This document shows, piece after piece, positions 16,625 to 25,402 of a stretch of 64,000 nucleotides of DNA. Within the stretch, counting starts at the first letter, position 1. Each line of letters starts with the position of its first letter. Position numbers and translations under genes: made by a program. Origin of the DNA: Streptomyces griseoluteus (GTDB lineage: Bacteria; Actinomycetota; Actinomycetes; Streptomycetales; Streptomycetaceae); contig NZ_SRRU01000005.1 of assembly GCF_004784465.1 (NCBI RefSeq), positions 434,001-498,000 of the forward strand. Reading direction: 5' to 3'. The notes beneath the pieces are model-generated. The model made no database searches, was not told where the DNA came from, and saw nothing but the letters and a program-made list of their open reading frames with translations.

Positions 16625-17419
16625 GTGGCCGCTGACCAGCCGGAAGTCTCCGCGTGGCGCCCCTCGGTACCGGGGGTCGTGGAGGTCTTCCACGCCCGGT
16701 TCACCGAGTACGCGTACCCGATGCACGTGCACGACGCCTGGACGCTGCTGATCGTGGACGACGGCGCCGTACGGTACGACCTCGACCGGCACGAGCACGG
16801 CACCCCGCGCGACACCGTCAGCCTGCTGCCCCCGCACGTCCCGCACAACGGCTCCCCCGCCACCCCGCACGGCTTCCGCAAGCGGGTGCTGTACCTGGAC
16901 GGCAGCCGGCTCAGCCATGATCTGATCGGCCCCGCCGTCGACCAGCCCGACCTGAGGGACCCTGATCTGCGCAAGCGGGTGGGCCAGTTGCACCGCGCCC
17001 TCGCCAGCCCCGGGGACGAACTGGCCGCGGAGAGCGGGCTCGTGCTCGTCGGTGACCGCCTCAGGGACCATCTGCGTCACCGCGATCCCGAACCCCCGCG
17101 CCCCGACCCACTGTTGGCCCGTCGGCTCCGTGAACTCCTCGACGAGCACCTCACCGACGGCCTCACCCTCACCGCGGCGGCGGCACTGCTGCACGCCCAT
17201 CCCGCCCACCTGGTACGGGCGTTCGGCGCCGCGTACGGCATCGCCCCGCACCGCTACCTGACCTCGCGAAGGGTCGGCAGGGCCAGGCGGCTGCTGCTGG
17301 ACGGGCTGGCGCCGGGCGAGGTGGCGGTGGCGTCCGGCTTCTACGACCAGGCCCATCTGACGCGGCACTTCAAGAAGTTGGTCGGGGTCACACCGGGCCG
17401 CTACCGCAACGGCGCCTGA
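16625..17419 (+). CDS. AraC family transcriptional regulator
   Basis: 264 residues. The N-terminal cupin-like sensing domain (MHVHDAWTLLIVDDGAVRYD, then a PPHVPHNG motif) is followed by two helix-turn-helix units. The second has the typical SGFYDQAHLTRHFKKLVG and VTPGRYR ending. GTG 16625 is the most likely start: it gives a normal N-terminus and does not overlap the divergent DUF2000 gene. With 49 nt between the two starts, the promoters must overlap, so it probably regulates that gene and itself. Confidence 0.88.
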   Translation: MAADQPEVSAWRPSVPGVVEVFHARFTEYAYPMHVHDAWTLLIVDDGAVRYDLDRHEHGTPRDTVSLLPPHVPHNGSPATPHGFRKRVLYLDGSRLSHDLIGPAVDQPDLRDPDLRKRVGQLHRALASPGDELAAESGLVLVGDRLRDHLRHRDPEPPRPDPLLARRLRELLDEHLTDGLTLTAAAALLHAHPAHLVRAFGAAYGIAPHRYLTSRRVGRARRLLLDGLAPGEVAVASGFYDQAHLTRHFKKLVGVTPGRYRNGA

Positions 17420-17426
17420 GCCGGGC

Positions 17427-17930
17427 TCAGTCGCGTTCGATCAGGTGCGTGAAGGCGTCCAGGTTGCGCGTGGACTCCCCGCGCGAGACGCGCCACGCGT
17501 GCTCGCGGCGGATCGCGGAGGCGTACCCCAGTTCCAGCAGGGTGTTGAAGGCGCCGTCGGCCGCTTCGAGGATCTGGCCGAGCAGGCGGTCGACCTCCTC
17601 GGGGGTGACGGCGGCGAGCGGGAGGCGGGCGGTGACATAGACGTCGCCGAGCCGGTCGACCGCGTAACTCACGCCGTACAGCTTGAGGTTGCGCTCCAGG
17701 AGCCAGCGGTGGACGCCCGCCTCGTTCTCGTCGGGGTGCCGGATGACGAAGGCGTTGACCGAGAGGGTGTGGCGGCCCACCAGCAGCGAGACGGTGGTGG
17801 AGAGCTTGGCGGTGCCCGGGAGTTTGACCACGTAGGAGCCCGGTTCGGGGTTCTCCCACTCCAGCTCGGCGTCCTTCAGCGCGTCCTCGAGGGTGCGCGC
17901 GGCCCGTTCCGTCGCCTCGGTGTCAGCCAT
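17427..17930 (-). CDS. YbjN domain protein
   Basis: 167 residues, YbjN/type III chaperone-like alpha-beta fold ([59 protein letters not shown]). In E. coli YbjN is a stress-linked regulator; in actinobacteria the role is unknown. Its ATG overlaps the end of mshA by 8 nt, so it is translationally coupled to mycothiol glycosyltransferase synthesis. It ends 7 nt from the convergent AraC gene. Confidence 0.88.
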   Translation of the reverse strand: MADTEATERAARTLEDALKDAELEWENPEPGSYVVKLPGTAKLSTTVSLLVGRHTLSVNAFVIRHPDENEAGVHRWLLERNLKLYGVSYAVDRLGDVYVTARLPLAAVTPEEVDRLLGQILEAADGAFNTLLELGYASAIRREHAWRVSRGESTRNLDAFTHLIERD

Positions 17931-19260
17931 GCTGCGAGCGTACGCGACGGCGGTGGGACTGGGTCGCGGCCGCGTACACGTCGGCGGTGGCGGCGGCGGA
18001 GGCGTCCCAGCCGAAGCCGAGGGCGTGCCGGGCGGCGGCGGCGCCCATGCGGTCGGGCAGCCCGGGGTCGTCGGCGAAGCGGCGCAGCACGCGCGCGTAG
18101 TCGGCGGGGTCGTGGCCCTGGACGAGGAAGCCGGTCTCGCCGTCGCGCACGGCCACCGGCAGGCCGCCGACGGAGGCGGCGATGACCGGCGTGCCGGCCG
18201 CCTGCGCCTCGATGGCGACGAGCCCGAAGGACTCGCTGTAGGACGGCATGACCAGCACGGACGCGGCCCGGAACCATTCGGCGAGTTGCTCCTGCCCGAC
18301 CGGCGGCCGGAACCGTACGACGTCCGCGATGCCGAGCCGCGCGGCGAGCTTCTGCAGTCCCTCCGGCTTGGCGAGCCCGCTGCCGCTGGGGCCGCCGACG
18401 ACGGGGACGACGATGTTCCGGCGCAGCTCGGGGCGCTCGTCCAGCAGGTGGGCGACGGCGCGGAGCAGCACGTCGGGGGCCTTGAGGGGCTGTATGCGGC
18501 CCGCGAAGAGCGGTATGAGCGCGTCCTGGGGCAGGCCGAGGCGGGCGCGGGCGGCGGCGCGGCCGTCGAGCGGGCGGAAGCGGTCGAGATTGACGCCGGG
18601 GTGGACGACGGCGACCTTCGCGGGGTCGGCCTCGTAGTGCCGGACCAGCTCCGCGGCCTCCTCGGCGGTGTTGGCGATGAGGCGGCGGGCGGCGGAGACG
18701 ATCTGGGTCTCGCCGATGACGCGGGCGGCGGGCTCGGGGGTGTCGCCGGTGGCCAGGCTGGCGTTCTTGACCTTGGCCATGGTGTGCATGGCGTGCACCA
18801 GGGGGACGCCCCAGCGCTGGGCGGCGAGCCAGCCGACGTGGCCGGAGAGCCAGTAGTGGGAGTGGACGAGGTCGTAGTAGCCGGGGCGGTGGCCGGCCCA
18901 CGCCTGCATCACACCGTGGGTGAAGGCACAGAGCTGGGCGGGCAGCTCCTCCTTGGCCAGGCCCTCGTAGGGGCCCGCGTCGACGTGCCGGACGAGGACG
19001 CCGGGGGCCAGCTCGACCTTGGGAGCGAGGTCTTTGGAGGTGGCCCGCGTGAAGATCTCGACCTCGATGCTGAGGGCGGCCAGCCGCTGGGCCAGCTCCA
19101 CGATGTAGACGTTCATCCCGCCCGCGTCGCCGGTGCCGGGCTGGTGGAGCGGCGAGGTGTGGACGGAGAGCATGGCGACCCTGCGTGGCCTGCGGTGCAG
19201 CCTCAGCCGCGGGGCGGTCGCCGGGGAGCGACGCCCGAGCCTGCTGACGTACTGGCTCAC
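17923..19260 (-). CDS. mshA: D-inositol-3-phosphate glycosyltransferase MshA
   Basis: 445 residues, GT4 glycosyltransferase with GT-B fold. It transfers GlcNAc from UDP-GlcNAc to 1-L-myo-inositol 1-phosphate, the first step of mycothiol synthesis. Landmarks are the [20 protein letters not shown] opening, [18 protein letters not shown] and the nucleotide-binding [22 protein letters not shown] 19260 ([11 protein letters not shown]) was chosen because GAGGAGG lies 7 nt upstream; the 32 extra upstream codons are noncoding. It is coupled to the YbjN gene. MshD, the last enzyme, is at 53403. Confidence 0.96.
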   Translation of the reverse strand: MSQYVSRLGRRSPATAPRLRLHRRPRRVAMLSVHTSPLHQPGTGDAGGMNVYIVELAQRLAALSIEVEIFTRATSKDLAPKVELAPGVLVRHVDAGPYEGLAKEELPAQLCAFTHGVMQAWAGHRPGYYDLVHSHYWLSGHVGWLAAQRWGVPLVHAMHTMAKVKNASLATGDTPEPAARVIGETQIVSAARRLIANTAEEAAELVRHYEADPAKVAVVHPGVNLDRFRPLDGRAAARARLGLPQDALIPLFAGRIQPLKAPDVLLRAVAHLLDERPELRRNIVVPVVGGPSGSGLAKPEGLQKLAARLGIADVVRFRPPVGQEQLAEWFRAASVLVMPSYSESFGLVAIEAQAAGTPVIAASVGGLPVAVRDGETGFLVQGHDPADYARVLRRFADDPGLPDRMGAAAARHALGFGWDASAAATADVYAAATQSHRRRVRSQHG

Positions 19261-19436
19261 TGGGCTTCCTCCTCGCTCGGGCATGCCTGCCAGAGGACCG
19301 TCCGAGTCCTCCGAGGGGTGCAACAGCGGAGGGGGTTCTTCCCATTTCCCGATCAAGCGGTTTTACCCAATCATGACCCACACTCGCTCAACCGTTCGGC
19401 CGGAGGTCGCCAGCTCGCCCGCTTACCCTCATAGAC

Positions 19437-20243
19437 ATGGCATCCCGCACGACCCGCCCCGTAGGCACGGTGACGCGCGGGACGACCAACCCCAACCGGC
19501 TGCGCCGCATGGACCGCTGGATCGCAGCCACGCACGGCGCCGAACTGCTGCGCGCGGCCGATCCGCTGGCCATCGACCTCGGGTACGGGGCCGCGCCCTG
19601 GACCGCCGTCGAGCTGCTCGGCAGGCTCCGTACGGTCGCCCCGCACGCGCGCGTGGTCGGCGTGGAGATCGAACCGGAGCGGGTCGCGGCGGCGAAGCCG
19701 TACGAGCGCGAGGGGCTCACCTTCCGGCACGGCGGCTTCGAGATCCCGGTGCCCGGCCGGCCGCTGCTGATCCGGGCCGCCAATGTGCTGCGGCAGTACG
19801 ACGAGGAGCAGGTCGCGGCCGTGTGGCGGGGGCTGTGCGCGCGGCTGGCTCCGGCGGGCGACGGCTCGCGCGGCGGGCTGCTGGTGGAGGGCACCTGTGA
19901 CGAGATCGGGCGGCGGCACGTCTGGGTCGCGCTCGGTCCCGAGGGGCCGCGCACGGTCACCTTCGCCACCCGGCTCGGCTCGCTGGAGCGCCCCTCCGAC
20001 CTGGCCGAACGGCTGCCGAAGGCGCTGATCCACCGCAATGTGCCGGGCGAGCCGGTGCACGCCTTCCTGCGCGACTTCGACCGCGCCTGGGCCGCCGCCG
20101 CGCCCTACGCCTCCTACGGCGCCCGCCAGCGCTGGCTGCGCACGGTCCGGGATCTGCGGGCCGACTGGCCGGTGACGGACGGGCCGGCGCGCTGGCGGCA
20201 GGGGGAAGTGACCCTGGCGTGGGAGGCGTTGGCGCCGCGCTGA
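19437..20243 (+). CDS. Class I SAM-dependent methyltransferase-like protein
   Basis: 268 residues with a Rossmann core: motif I is LAIDLGYGAAPWTAVEL, followed by VVGVEIEPERVAAA and LIRAANVLRQYDEEQVAAVW. These are SAM-binding features, although the substrate is unknown. The C-terminal half is unusual for small methyltransferases (FATRLGSLERPSDLAERLPK, FLRDFDRAWAAAAPYASYG). It sits divergently beside mshA in Streptomyces, but no mycothiol step needs it. Confidence 0.85.
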   Translation: MASRTTRPVGTVTRGTTNPNRLRRMDRWIAATHGAELLRAADPLAIDLGYGAAPWTAVELLGRLRTVAPHARVVGVEIEPERVAAAKPYEREGLTFRHGGFEIPVPGRPLLIRAANVLRQYDEEQVAAVWRGLCARLAPAGDGSRGGLLVEGTCDEIGRRHVWVALGPEGPRTVTFATRLGSLERPSDLAERLPKALIHRNVPGEPVHAFLRDFDRAWAAAAPYASYGARQRWLRTVRDLRADWPVTDGPARWRQGEVTLAWEALAPR

Positions 20244-20376
20244 CGCCGTTTCACCTGACGTCGGGTCACCTGTTCGAGGGAATCGCAGGGACTCCGGGAT
20301 CTGGAGGGAACGATCTCCGGGTCCGGCACGTCAGACGGGCGGGAAGATCGCGGGGAGGCGTGAGGCGCCGGGGGAT

Positions 20377-20427
20377 GTACGACTTCGTACGACCTCTGTC
20401 ACTTCGCGCGGGATCGTGGCACGATCC
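20377..20427. promoter_or_regulatory. Two palindromes upstream of the NlpC/P60 gene
   Basis: GTACGA-CT-TCGTAC (20377-20390) and GGATCGT-GGC-ACGATCC (20411-20427) are both perfect inverted repeats 51-101 nt before the hydrolase start, inside the 234-nt intergenic region 20244-20477. They look like operators; the binding protein is unknown. Confidence 0.55.
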
Positions 20428-20477
20428 TGCGGACGGACCGTAAGTTACTGACGGTAAATCAGCTTGGGGGGACTGTT

Positions 20478-21617
20478 ATGGGTAGGGGCAAGCGCGGGCT
20501 GCTCGCCGCCGCCGTGACCGTGGTGTGCGCGGTGACCGTACTGGCGGTGCCGGGTACGGCGTTCGCATCGGTACCGGCGGCACCTGCCGACCCCTCCCCG
20601 GTGCCATCCGCGACCGCGACCCCCGCGACCCCTGCGCCCGCCGTCCCGCCGGCCCCCGTACCCGACGCCGAGCTGGAGAAGGTCCGCGCGCGGCTCGACG
20701 GGCTGTACCACGACGCGGCCGTCGCCACCGACGCCTACAACGCGGCCGAGGAGAAGACGCGGAAGCAGTCCGTCCAGCTCGCCCGGCTGGAGAAGCGGAC
20801 CGACGCGGCCCGGAAGAAGCTGGCCGAGCTGAAGGACCAGGCGGGCGCCGCCGCGCGGGCCCAGTACCGGGACAGCGGGATGCCGCCGATGGCGCGGTTC
20901 CTGCTCAGCGACAACCCGGAGCACTTCGCGGACGGCGCCGGCACCCTGCTGAACGGCGCACGGGCCACCAAGAAGCTGATCGCCGAGACGGACCGCGTCG
21001 AGCGGGAGCTGAAGCGCGACACCGACGACGCGGCCGCGCGCTGGAAGAAGCTGGAGCGGGACCGCAAGGACAAGGCCGCCGCCCGGAAGACGGTCCAGGC
21101 GCGGATCAAGGACGCCGAGAAGCTCGAGTCGCGGCTGGAGAAGAAGGAGAAGGAGCGGCTGGCCGAGCTGGAGCGGCAGGCCGCCCGCAAGGCGCAGACC
21201 GCCTGGCTGGACACCGGCGTCCTGAAGAAGAAGGCCGACACGGCGAGCGCCACCGACACCGCCACCTCCGCCGGGGCCAAGGCCGTCGCCTTCGCCACCG
21301 CCCAGCTCGGCAAGCCGTACGTCTGGGGAGCCGAGGGCCCCGACTCCTTCGACTGCTCCGGCCTGACCTCCCAGGCCTGGGCCGACGCGGGCACGCTGAT
21401 CCCGCGCACCTCCCAGGAGCAGTGGAAGCAGCTCACCCACGTGGACGTGACGGAGATGCGCCCGGGTGACCTGATCATCTACTTCGCCGACGCCACCCAC
21501 GTCGGGATGTACGTGGGCGACGGCAAGGTGATCCACGCCCCGCGACCGGGCCGTACGGTCACCGTCGCGGGCGCGGGCACCATGCCGATCCTGGGGGTCG
21601 TACGCCCGGACGCGTGA
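20478..21617 (+). CDS. Secreted NlpC/P60 peptidoglycan endopeptidase
   Basis: 379 residues. Signal peptide about 1-31 (ending AFASVPA), a Pro/Thr linker, a long coiled coil (about 68-240, rich in Lys, Glu and Ala), and an NlpC/P60 domain (about 265-379). Catalytic Cys is in SFDCSGLTSQAW, His in DATHVGMYVGDG, followed by the third polar residue in VIHAPRPG. It cleaves stem-peptide bonds in the cell wall outside the membrane. The coiled coil is typical of RipA-type autoinhibited hydrolases. Two palindromes precede it. Confidence 0.94.
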   Translation: MGRGKRGLLAAAVTVVCAVTVLAVPGTAFASVPAAPADPSPVPSATATPATPAPAVPPAPVPDAELEKVRARLDGLYHDAAVATDAYNAAEEKTRKQSVQLARLEKRTDAARKKLAELKDQAGAAARAQYRDSGMPPMARFLLSDNPEHFADGAGTLLNGARATKKLIAETDRVERELKRDTDDAAARWKKLERDRKDKAAARKTVQARIKDAEKLESRLEKKEKERLAELERQAARKAQTAWLDTGVLKKKADTASATDTATSAGAKAVAFATAQLGKPYVWGAEGPDSFDCSGLTSQAWADAGTLIPRTSQEQWKQLTHVDVTEMRPGDLIIYFADATHVGMYVGDGKVIHAPRPGRTVTVAGAGTMPILGVVRPDA

Positions 21618-21869
21618 GCGGCGCCACACCCCGCCCCCTGTGACCAACGGCACGCGGGCGGGCTGGAACCAAGTGAGCTTCGTCATCCCGCGCCCCCTGT
21701 CACCCCGTCCAACTGCCGTACGGGCTGGGGCATATGACGGCGGTCTACGCGATACGGACGCCGCGCGTCCCATTCCATCGGAGCGGCCGATGCCGCTAGG
21801 GTCACCCGACGGCGTTACGAGGACCCTCGGCGCCGCCGTGCCCTCGGGGGGAGGGAAGGAAACCAGGAC

Positions 21870-23162
21870 ATGCCCGTACCCGTACCGCGGCAGAGAGCGG
21901 TCCCGGCCGCCGAGTGCGGTCCGGCGCAGGTCTCGGCCGTAGCCCTCGCCGAAGAGGCGCACCGAGACACCGCCGCCCTCGGCGCGGCGCTCACCGTGCT
22001 CCTCGTCGAGGACGACCCGTCCGGCGCGCTCGTCCCCGAGCTGCGGGACTCGGCCGGCCGGCCGATCCGCGTACGTACCGCCCGCAACCTCACCGAGGCG
22101 GGGCGGCTGCTCACCCCCGACGTCAACTGCATCCTGCTCGACCTCGCCCTCCCGGCCGCCGGCTGCGCCGACACCGAGGACGGCGACGAGCTGGCCGTGC
22201 TCCGTCAGGTGCTGGAGCTGGCGCCGCGGCACGCCGTGATCGCGCTGACCGCCTCCGGCGACGCCGAGCGCGGCGCGGAGGCCGTGCGCGTGGGCGCCCA
22301 GGACTATCTCTTCCGCGACGAGCTGGACAGCCGGCTGCTGAGCCGGGCGATCCGGTACGCCGTGGAGCGCAAGCGTTCCGACACCGCCGAGCGGCGGCTG
22401 GCGGAAGGCCGGCTGCGCGCGCAGGAGAACCGCCGCCTGGAGCGCGGGCTGCTGCCGACGCCGCTGCTGGAGGGCGCCGCGCTGCGGTTCGCCGCGCGCT
22501 ACCGCCCCGGCCGCTCGCGCGCGCTGCTCGGCGGCGACTTCTACGACGCGGTCCGCACCCCGGACGGCACCGTGCACGCCATGATCGGCGACGTCTGCGG
22601 CCACGGCCCGGACGAGGCCGCGCTCGGCGTGGAGCTGCGGATCGCCTGGCGGGCGCTGACCCTGGCGGGGCTGTGCGGGGACGAGCTGCTGGGCACGCTG
22701 CAGGAGGTGCTGGAACACGAGCGCTCGGACGAGGAGATCTTCGCGACCCTCTGCACGGTGGACATCGCGCCCGACGGCCGCCGCGCGGGCCTCTGCCTCG
22801 CCGGGCACCCCGCCCCGCTGCTGATCCGCCCCGGAGCGACCCCGGTCCCCCGCCTGCTCCCGTTCGACAACAACGGCCCCGCCCTCGGGCTCCTCCCCGG
22901 CGCCCGCTGGCCCCGCACCCAGGTCGAGCTGGGCGCCGAGTGGAGCCTCATGCTCTACACCGACGGCCTCATAGAAGGCCGCACCTCCCCCGGCGGCCCC
23001 CGCCTCGGCCAGGACGGCATGCTCGACATGATCCACCGCCTGCTCTCCGAGGGCTTGCGCGGAGAGGAGCTCCTCCGGGCCGCGGTCAGCGAAGTCCGCC
23101 ACCTGAACGGCGACGAACTGACGGACGACGTCGCGGTGGTCCTGCTGGACCGGGTGGCGTAG
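21870..23162 (+). CDS. Receiver-PP2C (SpoIIE-type) phosphatase
   Basis: 430 residues. An N-terminal receiver domain (LLVEDDP at about 44, phospho-acceptor Asp in CILLDLALP) is followed by a short coiled linker and a PPM/SpoIIE phosphatase (about 205-430) with metal-binding Asp residues in LGGDFYDAV, GDVCGHGPDEAAL and LYTDGLIEG. By analogy with RsbU/RssB types it dephosphorylates an anti-anti-sigma factor in response to a histidine kinase. No kinase or anti-sigma gene is adjacent, so it is an orphan output device. Confidence 0.92.
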   Translation: MPVPVPRQRAVPAAECGPAQVSAVALAEEAHRDTAALGAALTVLLVEDDPSGALVPELRDSAGRPIRVRTARNLTEAGRLLTPDVNCILLDLALPAAGCADTEDGDELAVLRQVLELAPRHAVIALTASGDAERGAEAVRVGAQDYLFRDELDSRLLSRAIRYAVERKRSDTAERRLAEGRLRAQENRRLERGLLPTPLLEGAALRFAARYRPGRSRALLGGDFYDAVRTPDGTVHAMIGDVCGHGPDEAALGVELRIAWRALTLAGLCGDELLGTLQEVLEHERSDEEIFATLCTVDIAPDGRRAGLCLAGHPAPLLIRPGATPVPRLLPFDNNGPALGLLPGARWPRTQVELGAEWSLMLYTDGLIEGRTSPGGPRLGQDGMLDMIHRLLSEGLRGEELLRAAVSEVRHLNGDELTDDVAVVLLDRVA

Positions 23163-23395
23163 AGGCTGCACGCGGAGGGGCGGCGCTCGCCGCCCGGACG
23201 TCCACGCCGGCCAAGCCCTGCTCGCGCCGCTCAGCACATGCTCGGGCAGCCGCGCGGGCCGGAGCTCAGCCCCCGCCGACCGGTCGCGGGCCCCCCGGCG
23301 CTCGTCCCAGGCCGGCGGAGCCGCCAGCGCACCCGGCCGGCCGCAGGCGGAAGCCCTGGGCCCGGCGGGCCGACTCGGCTGAGCCGGCGGAGCCG

Positions 23396-23764
23396 TCAGC
23401 GGCCGCCGTTGTACGGGCCGTACGGGCCGTCGCTGCTGCTGCCGCCCCGGCCCTTGCCCCGGCCCCAGCCACCTCGGTTGCCACCGGTGAGGGCCTTGAC
23501 CGCGGGACGGACGTCGACGAGGTAGACGATGCTGGCGACGGCGCCCGCGGCCGGGAGGATGGACAGGATCGAGAAGAGGTAGCTGACCACGAGGGCGATG
23601 CCCAGGATGACCAGCCAGAAGACCTTGGTCTGCTTGCCCGCCGCGCGGAACGCGTCCTCCCGTCGGAAGGCCGCGTCGAAGAGTGCGAACGCGGCCAGTG
23701 CCATGAGGACGATCTTCAGGAGTCCCATGAACCCCGCGAAGCCCAGCATCAGCATGTTGCCCAC
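23396..23764 (-). CDS. DUF2516 family membrane protein
   Basis: 122 residues with three hydrophobic helices (about 4-29, 46-68 and 70-88) and a Gly/Arg-rich tail (GGWGRGKGRGGSSSDG). The segment FDAAFRREDAFRAAGKQTK between the first and second helix is the DUF2516 hallmark in actinobacteria. Function unknown. It follows the helical surface-type protein gene on the same strand but is separated from it by a terminator hairpin. Confidence 0.85.
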   Translation of the reverse strand: MGNMLMLGFAGFMGLLKIVLMALAAFALFDAAFRREDAFRAAGKQTKVFWLVILGIALVVSYLFSILSILPAAGAVASIVYLVDVRPAVKALTGGNRGGWGRGKGRGGSSSDGPYGPYNGGR

Positions 23765-23808
23765 CGCTCCTTGCCTTCTGAATCGCTGCCGTCACGCTAC
23801 CCGCAGAA

Positions 23809-23839
23809 CGGGCCGGGCACCCCGATGGTGCCCGGCCCG
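23809..23839 (-). terminator. 13-bp perfect stem terminator
   Basis: CGGGCCGGGCACC (23809-23821) and GGTGCCCGGCCCG (23827-23839) pair exactly around the loop CCGAT, 22 nt after the stop of the minus-strand heparin-binding-like gene. Confidence 0.85.
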
Positions 23840-23860
23840 TACCTCACACGCCGTCCGCCG

Positions 23861-24478
23861 TCACTTGGCCGGCGGGGTCGGCTTCTTCGGCTGAGGAGCC
23901 TTGCGGGCGGCGGCCGGAGCCGGCTTCTGCGCCACGGCCGGGTCGGGCTTGGCGACGGCCGGACCGGTGACACCGGCGGCACCGGCGCCCGGCTTCGGGG
24001 TCTCCTTGACCACGCCCGGCTCCGGCTGGCCCTCGACCGCGATGGCGAGCTCCTCGATCTCCTCGGCGGCTTCGCCGCGCCAGGTCTTCACGGCCTGCTC
24101 GCCGTGCTCGGCGACCTTCTCGTACGCCTCACGCGCCTTGACGGCGTACTCGGCGGCCACGCCGACACCGCGCAGGGCGAGGTCCTGGGCCTGCTCACCG
24201 ACCTTCTTCAGGTCGACGTCGAGGTTGCCGATGAAGCCGTTGACCTTGGTCTGGATGGTCTCCTGCGCCTCCTTGGCGCGGGCGGTGGCCCGCTCCTGCA
24301 CGACCTTGGGGTCGGTCCCGCGGACCTGCTCGATCCGGGCCGGGGCCTGGGCGCGCAGCTGCTCGACCAGCGAAGGCACCTTCCGGACCTGCCGGATGGC
24401 GAGATCGGCGGTACCGGCGGCGAAGTAGAGCGGAGTCGGGTCGCTGAAAGTCTTGCGCAGGTCGTCGGTGATGGCCAT
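23861..24478 (-). CDS. Heparin-binding hemagglutinin-like helical protein
   Basis: 205 residues. The first 130 residues are a long amphipathic helix region (TADLAIRQVRKVPSLVEQLR, EQAQDLALRGVGVAAEYAVK) and the C-terminus is a Lys/Pro/Ala-rich tail. This architecture matches mycobacterial HbhA-like proteins common in Streptomyces, where no adhesin role is established. ATG 24478 follows GGAGG nine bases upstream. It is probably cytoplasmic or membrane-peripheral, as no signal peptide is present. Confidence 0.8.
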   Translation of the reverse strand: MAITDDLRKTFSDPTPLYFAAGTADLAIRQVRKVPSLVEQLRAQAPARIEQVRGTDPKVVQERATARAKEAQETIQTKVNGFIGNLDVDLKKVGEQAQDLALRGVGVAAEYAVKAREAYEKVAEHGEQAVKTWRGEAAEEIEELAIAVEGQPEPGVVKETPKPGAGAAGVTGPAVAKPDPAVAQKPAPAAARKAPQPKKPTPPAK

Positions 24479-24555
24479 GGTGAAGGTCCTCCCGGATTCG
24501 CGTTCGGCTGAGGTAGGTGTGGTCCGCGTGCGGTGGCCGGAGCCCTGGTCCGGCT

Positions 24556-25005
24556 TCATCCGGCCGTCCGCCGCGGACCGGCATCATTGCCGGGGGTGTC
24601 GCTGGGCTGCGCTTCCGTACCGTCGGACTCCTCGGGTCGTACGGGGCCTTCGCCACCGAGTCCGTTCTCCTTGCGGAAGGACTCGTAGATCTGGAGCAGG
24701 ACCTGCTTCTGCCGTTCGTTGAGCGAGGGGTCGGCGAGGATGACGGCGCGCGTCTCGACCTCGTCCCGGTCCCGCTCGGCGTCGAGGATGCCCGCGCGGA
24801 CGTACAGCGTCTCGGCGGAGATCCGCAGCGCCTTGGCGACCTGCTGCAACACCTCCGCGCTGGGCTTGCGCAGCCCGCGCTCGATCTGGCTCAGGTACGG
24901 ATTCGACACCCCGGCGGCATCGGCGAGCTGCCGCAGCGAGAGCTGGGCGTGCCGCCGCTGCTCGCGCAGATACTCACCGAGATTGCCGACGTTGAGCGAT
25001 GCCAT
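24556..25005 (-). CDS. XRE-family helix-turn-helix regulator
   Basis: 149 residues. The N-terminal HTH (LGEYLREQRRHAQLSLRQLA, AAGVSNPYLSQIERGLRKPS) is a cro/C1-type domain. The C-terminal part (SLNERQKQVLLQIYESFRKE) is helical and ends in a polar tail. ATG 25005 (MASLNVG) was chosen; the putative TTG further up would place the start inside the promoter palindrome. It is likely autoregulated through that palindrome. Target genes unknown; the downstream HbhA-like gene is on the same strand 77 nt away. Confidence 0.88.
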   Translation of the reverse strand: MASLNVGNLGEYLREQRRHAQLSLRQLADAAGVSNPYLSQIERGLRKPSAEVLQQVAKALRISAETLYVRAGILDAERDRDEVETRAVILADPSLNERQKQVLLQIYESFRKENGLGGEGPVRPEESDGTEAQPSDTPGNDAGPRRTAG

Positions 25006-25034
25006 GCCTCCACCATGCCCACTCTCGCTAACTA

Positions 25035-25054
25035 TTGCAAGCACCTGCTTGCAA
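25035..25054 (-). promoter_or_regulatory. Palindromic operator in the promoter of the XRE gene
   Basis: TTGCAAGCA (25035-25043) and TGCTTGCAA (25046-25054) are exact complements with a 2-nt spacer. On the minus strand the sequence reads CTTTTG, 17 nt, TAGTTA, a plausible -35/-10 pair, with the palindrome filling the spacer. This is the geometry of a repressor site, and the ATG lies about 20 nt further on. Confidence 0.7.
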
Positions 25055-25124
25055 AAGTGTTGTGACCGGGGTGTGAGGGGAGGGTTTCAGTCGATATTGC
25101 CCTGTCTCGGCTGTCCCATCGCTG

Positions 25125-25292
25125 CTACGCCGCTGGGAACCTCACCCGCACCGCCACCACGTCCCCCGCCGCGTCCAGGTCCGCCGACACGGGGAAGCAG
25201 CCGTCGCCGCATGTCGTCATCGCGCACAGGACTCGCGCCGGGCCGAGGTCCAGCGTGCCGGACTCGTGCTCGGAGGTGCGGAGCCGGCGCAT
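25125..25292 (-). CDS. Short protein, possibly a DUF4241-like C-terminal remnant
   Basis: A 55-codon frame with good codon bias (MRRLRTSEHESGTLDLG, then GDGCFPVSADLDAAGDVVAV). The GDGCFPV block and the final strand recall the C-terminus of DUF4241 proteins, which are much longer, so this may be a truncated relic or a small stand-alone derivative. No strong ribosome site precedes the ATG at 25292. It is divergent from the acetyltransferase gene. Low certainty. Confidence 0.45.
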   Translation of the reverse strand: MRRLRTSEHESGTLDLGPARVLCAMTTCGDGCFPVSADLDAAGDVVAVRVRFPAA

Positions 25293-25402
25293 GATCTGCC
25301 AGTGGTGGGAGTGGGGGCGGCGCGCGAGTCTAGGGGCGGCCGGTCGGCCGGGGCCTGGCGGGAAACCGCCCGCCCACTCCCCCGGGTGCGGAAGCATGAA
25401 GC

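Noticed and set aside
20244..20477. Possible c-di-AMP (ydaO-type) riboswitch before the NlpC/P60 gene, suggested by GGGTCACCTG and CGTCAG pieces
   Set aside because: The conserved 3' core of the family and its characteristic pairing were not seen, and the best promoter-like segment lies too close to the gene.
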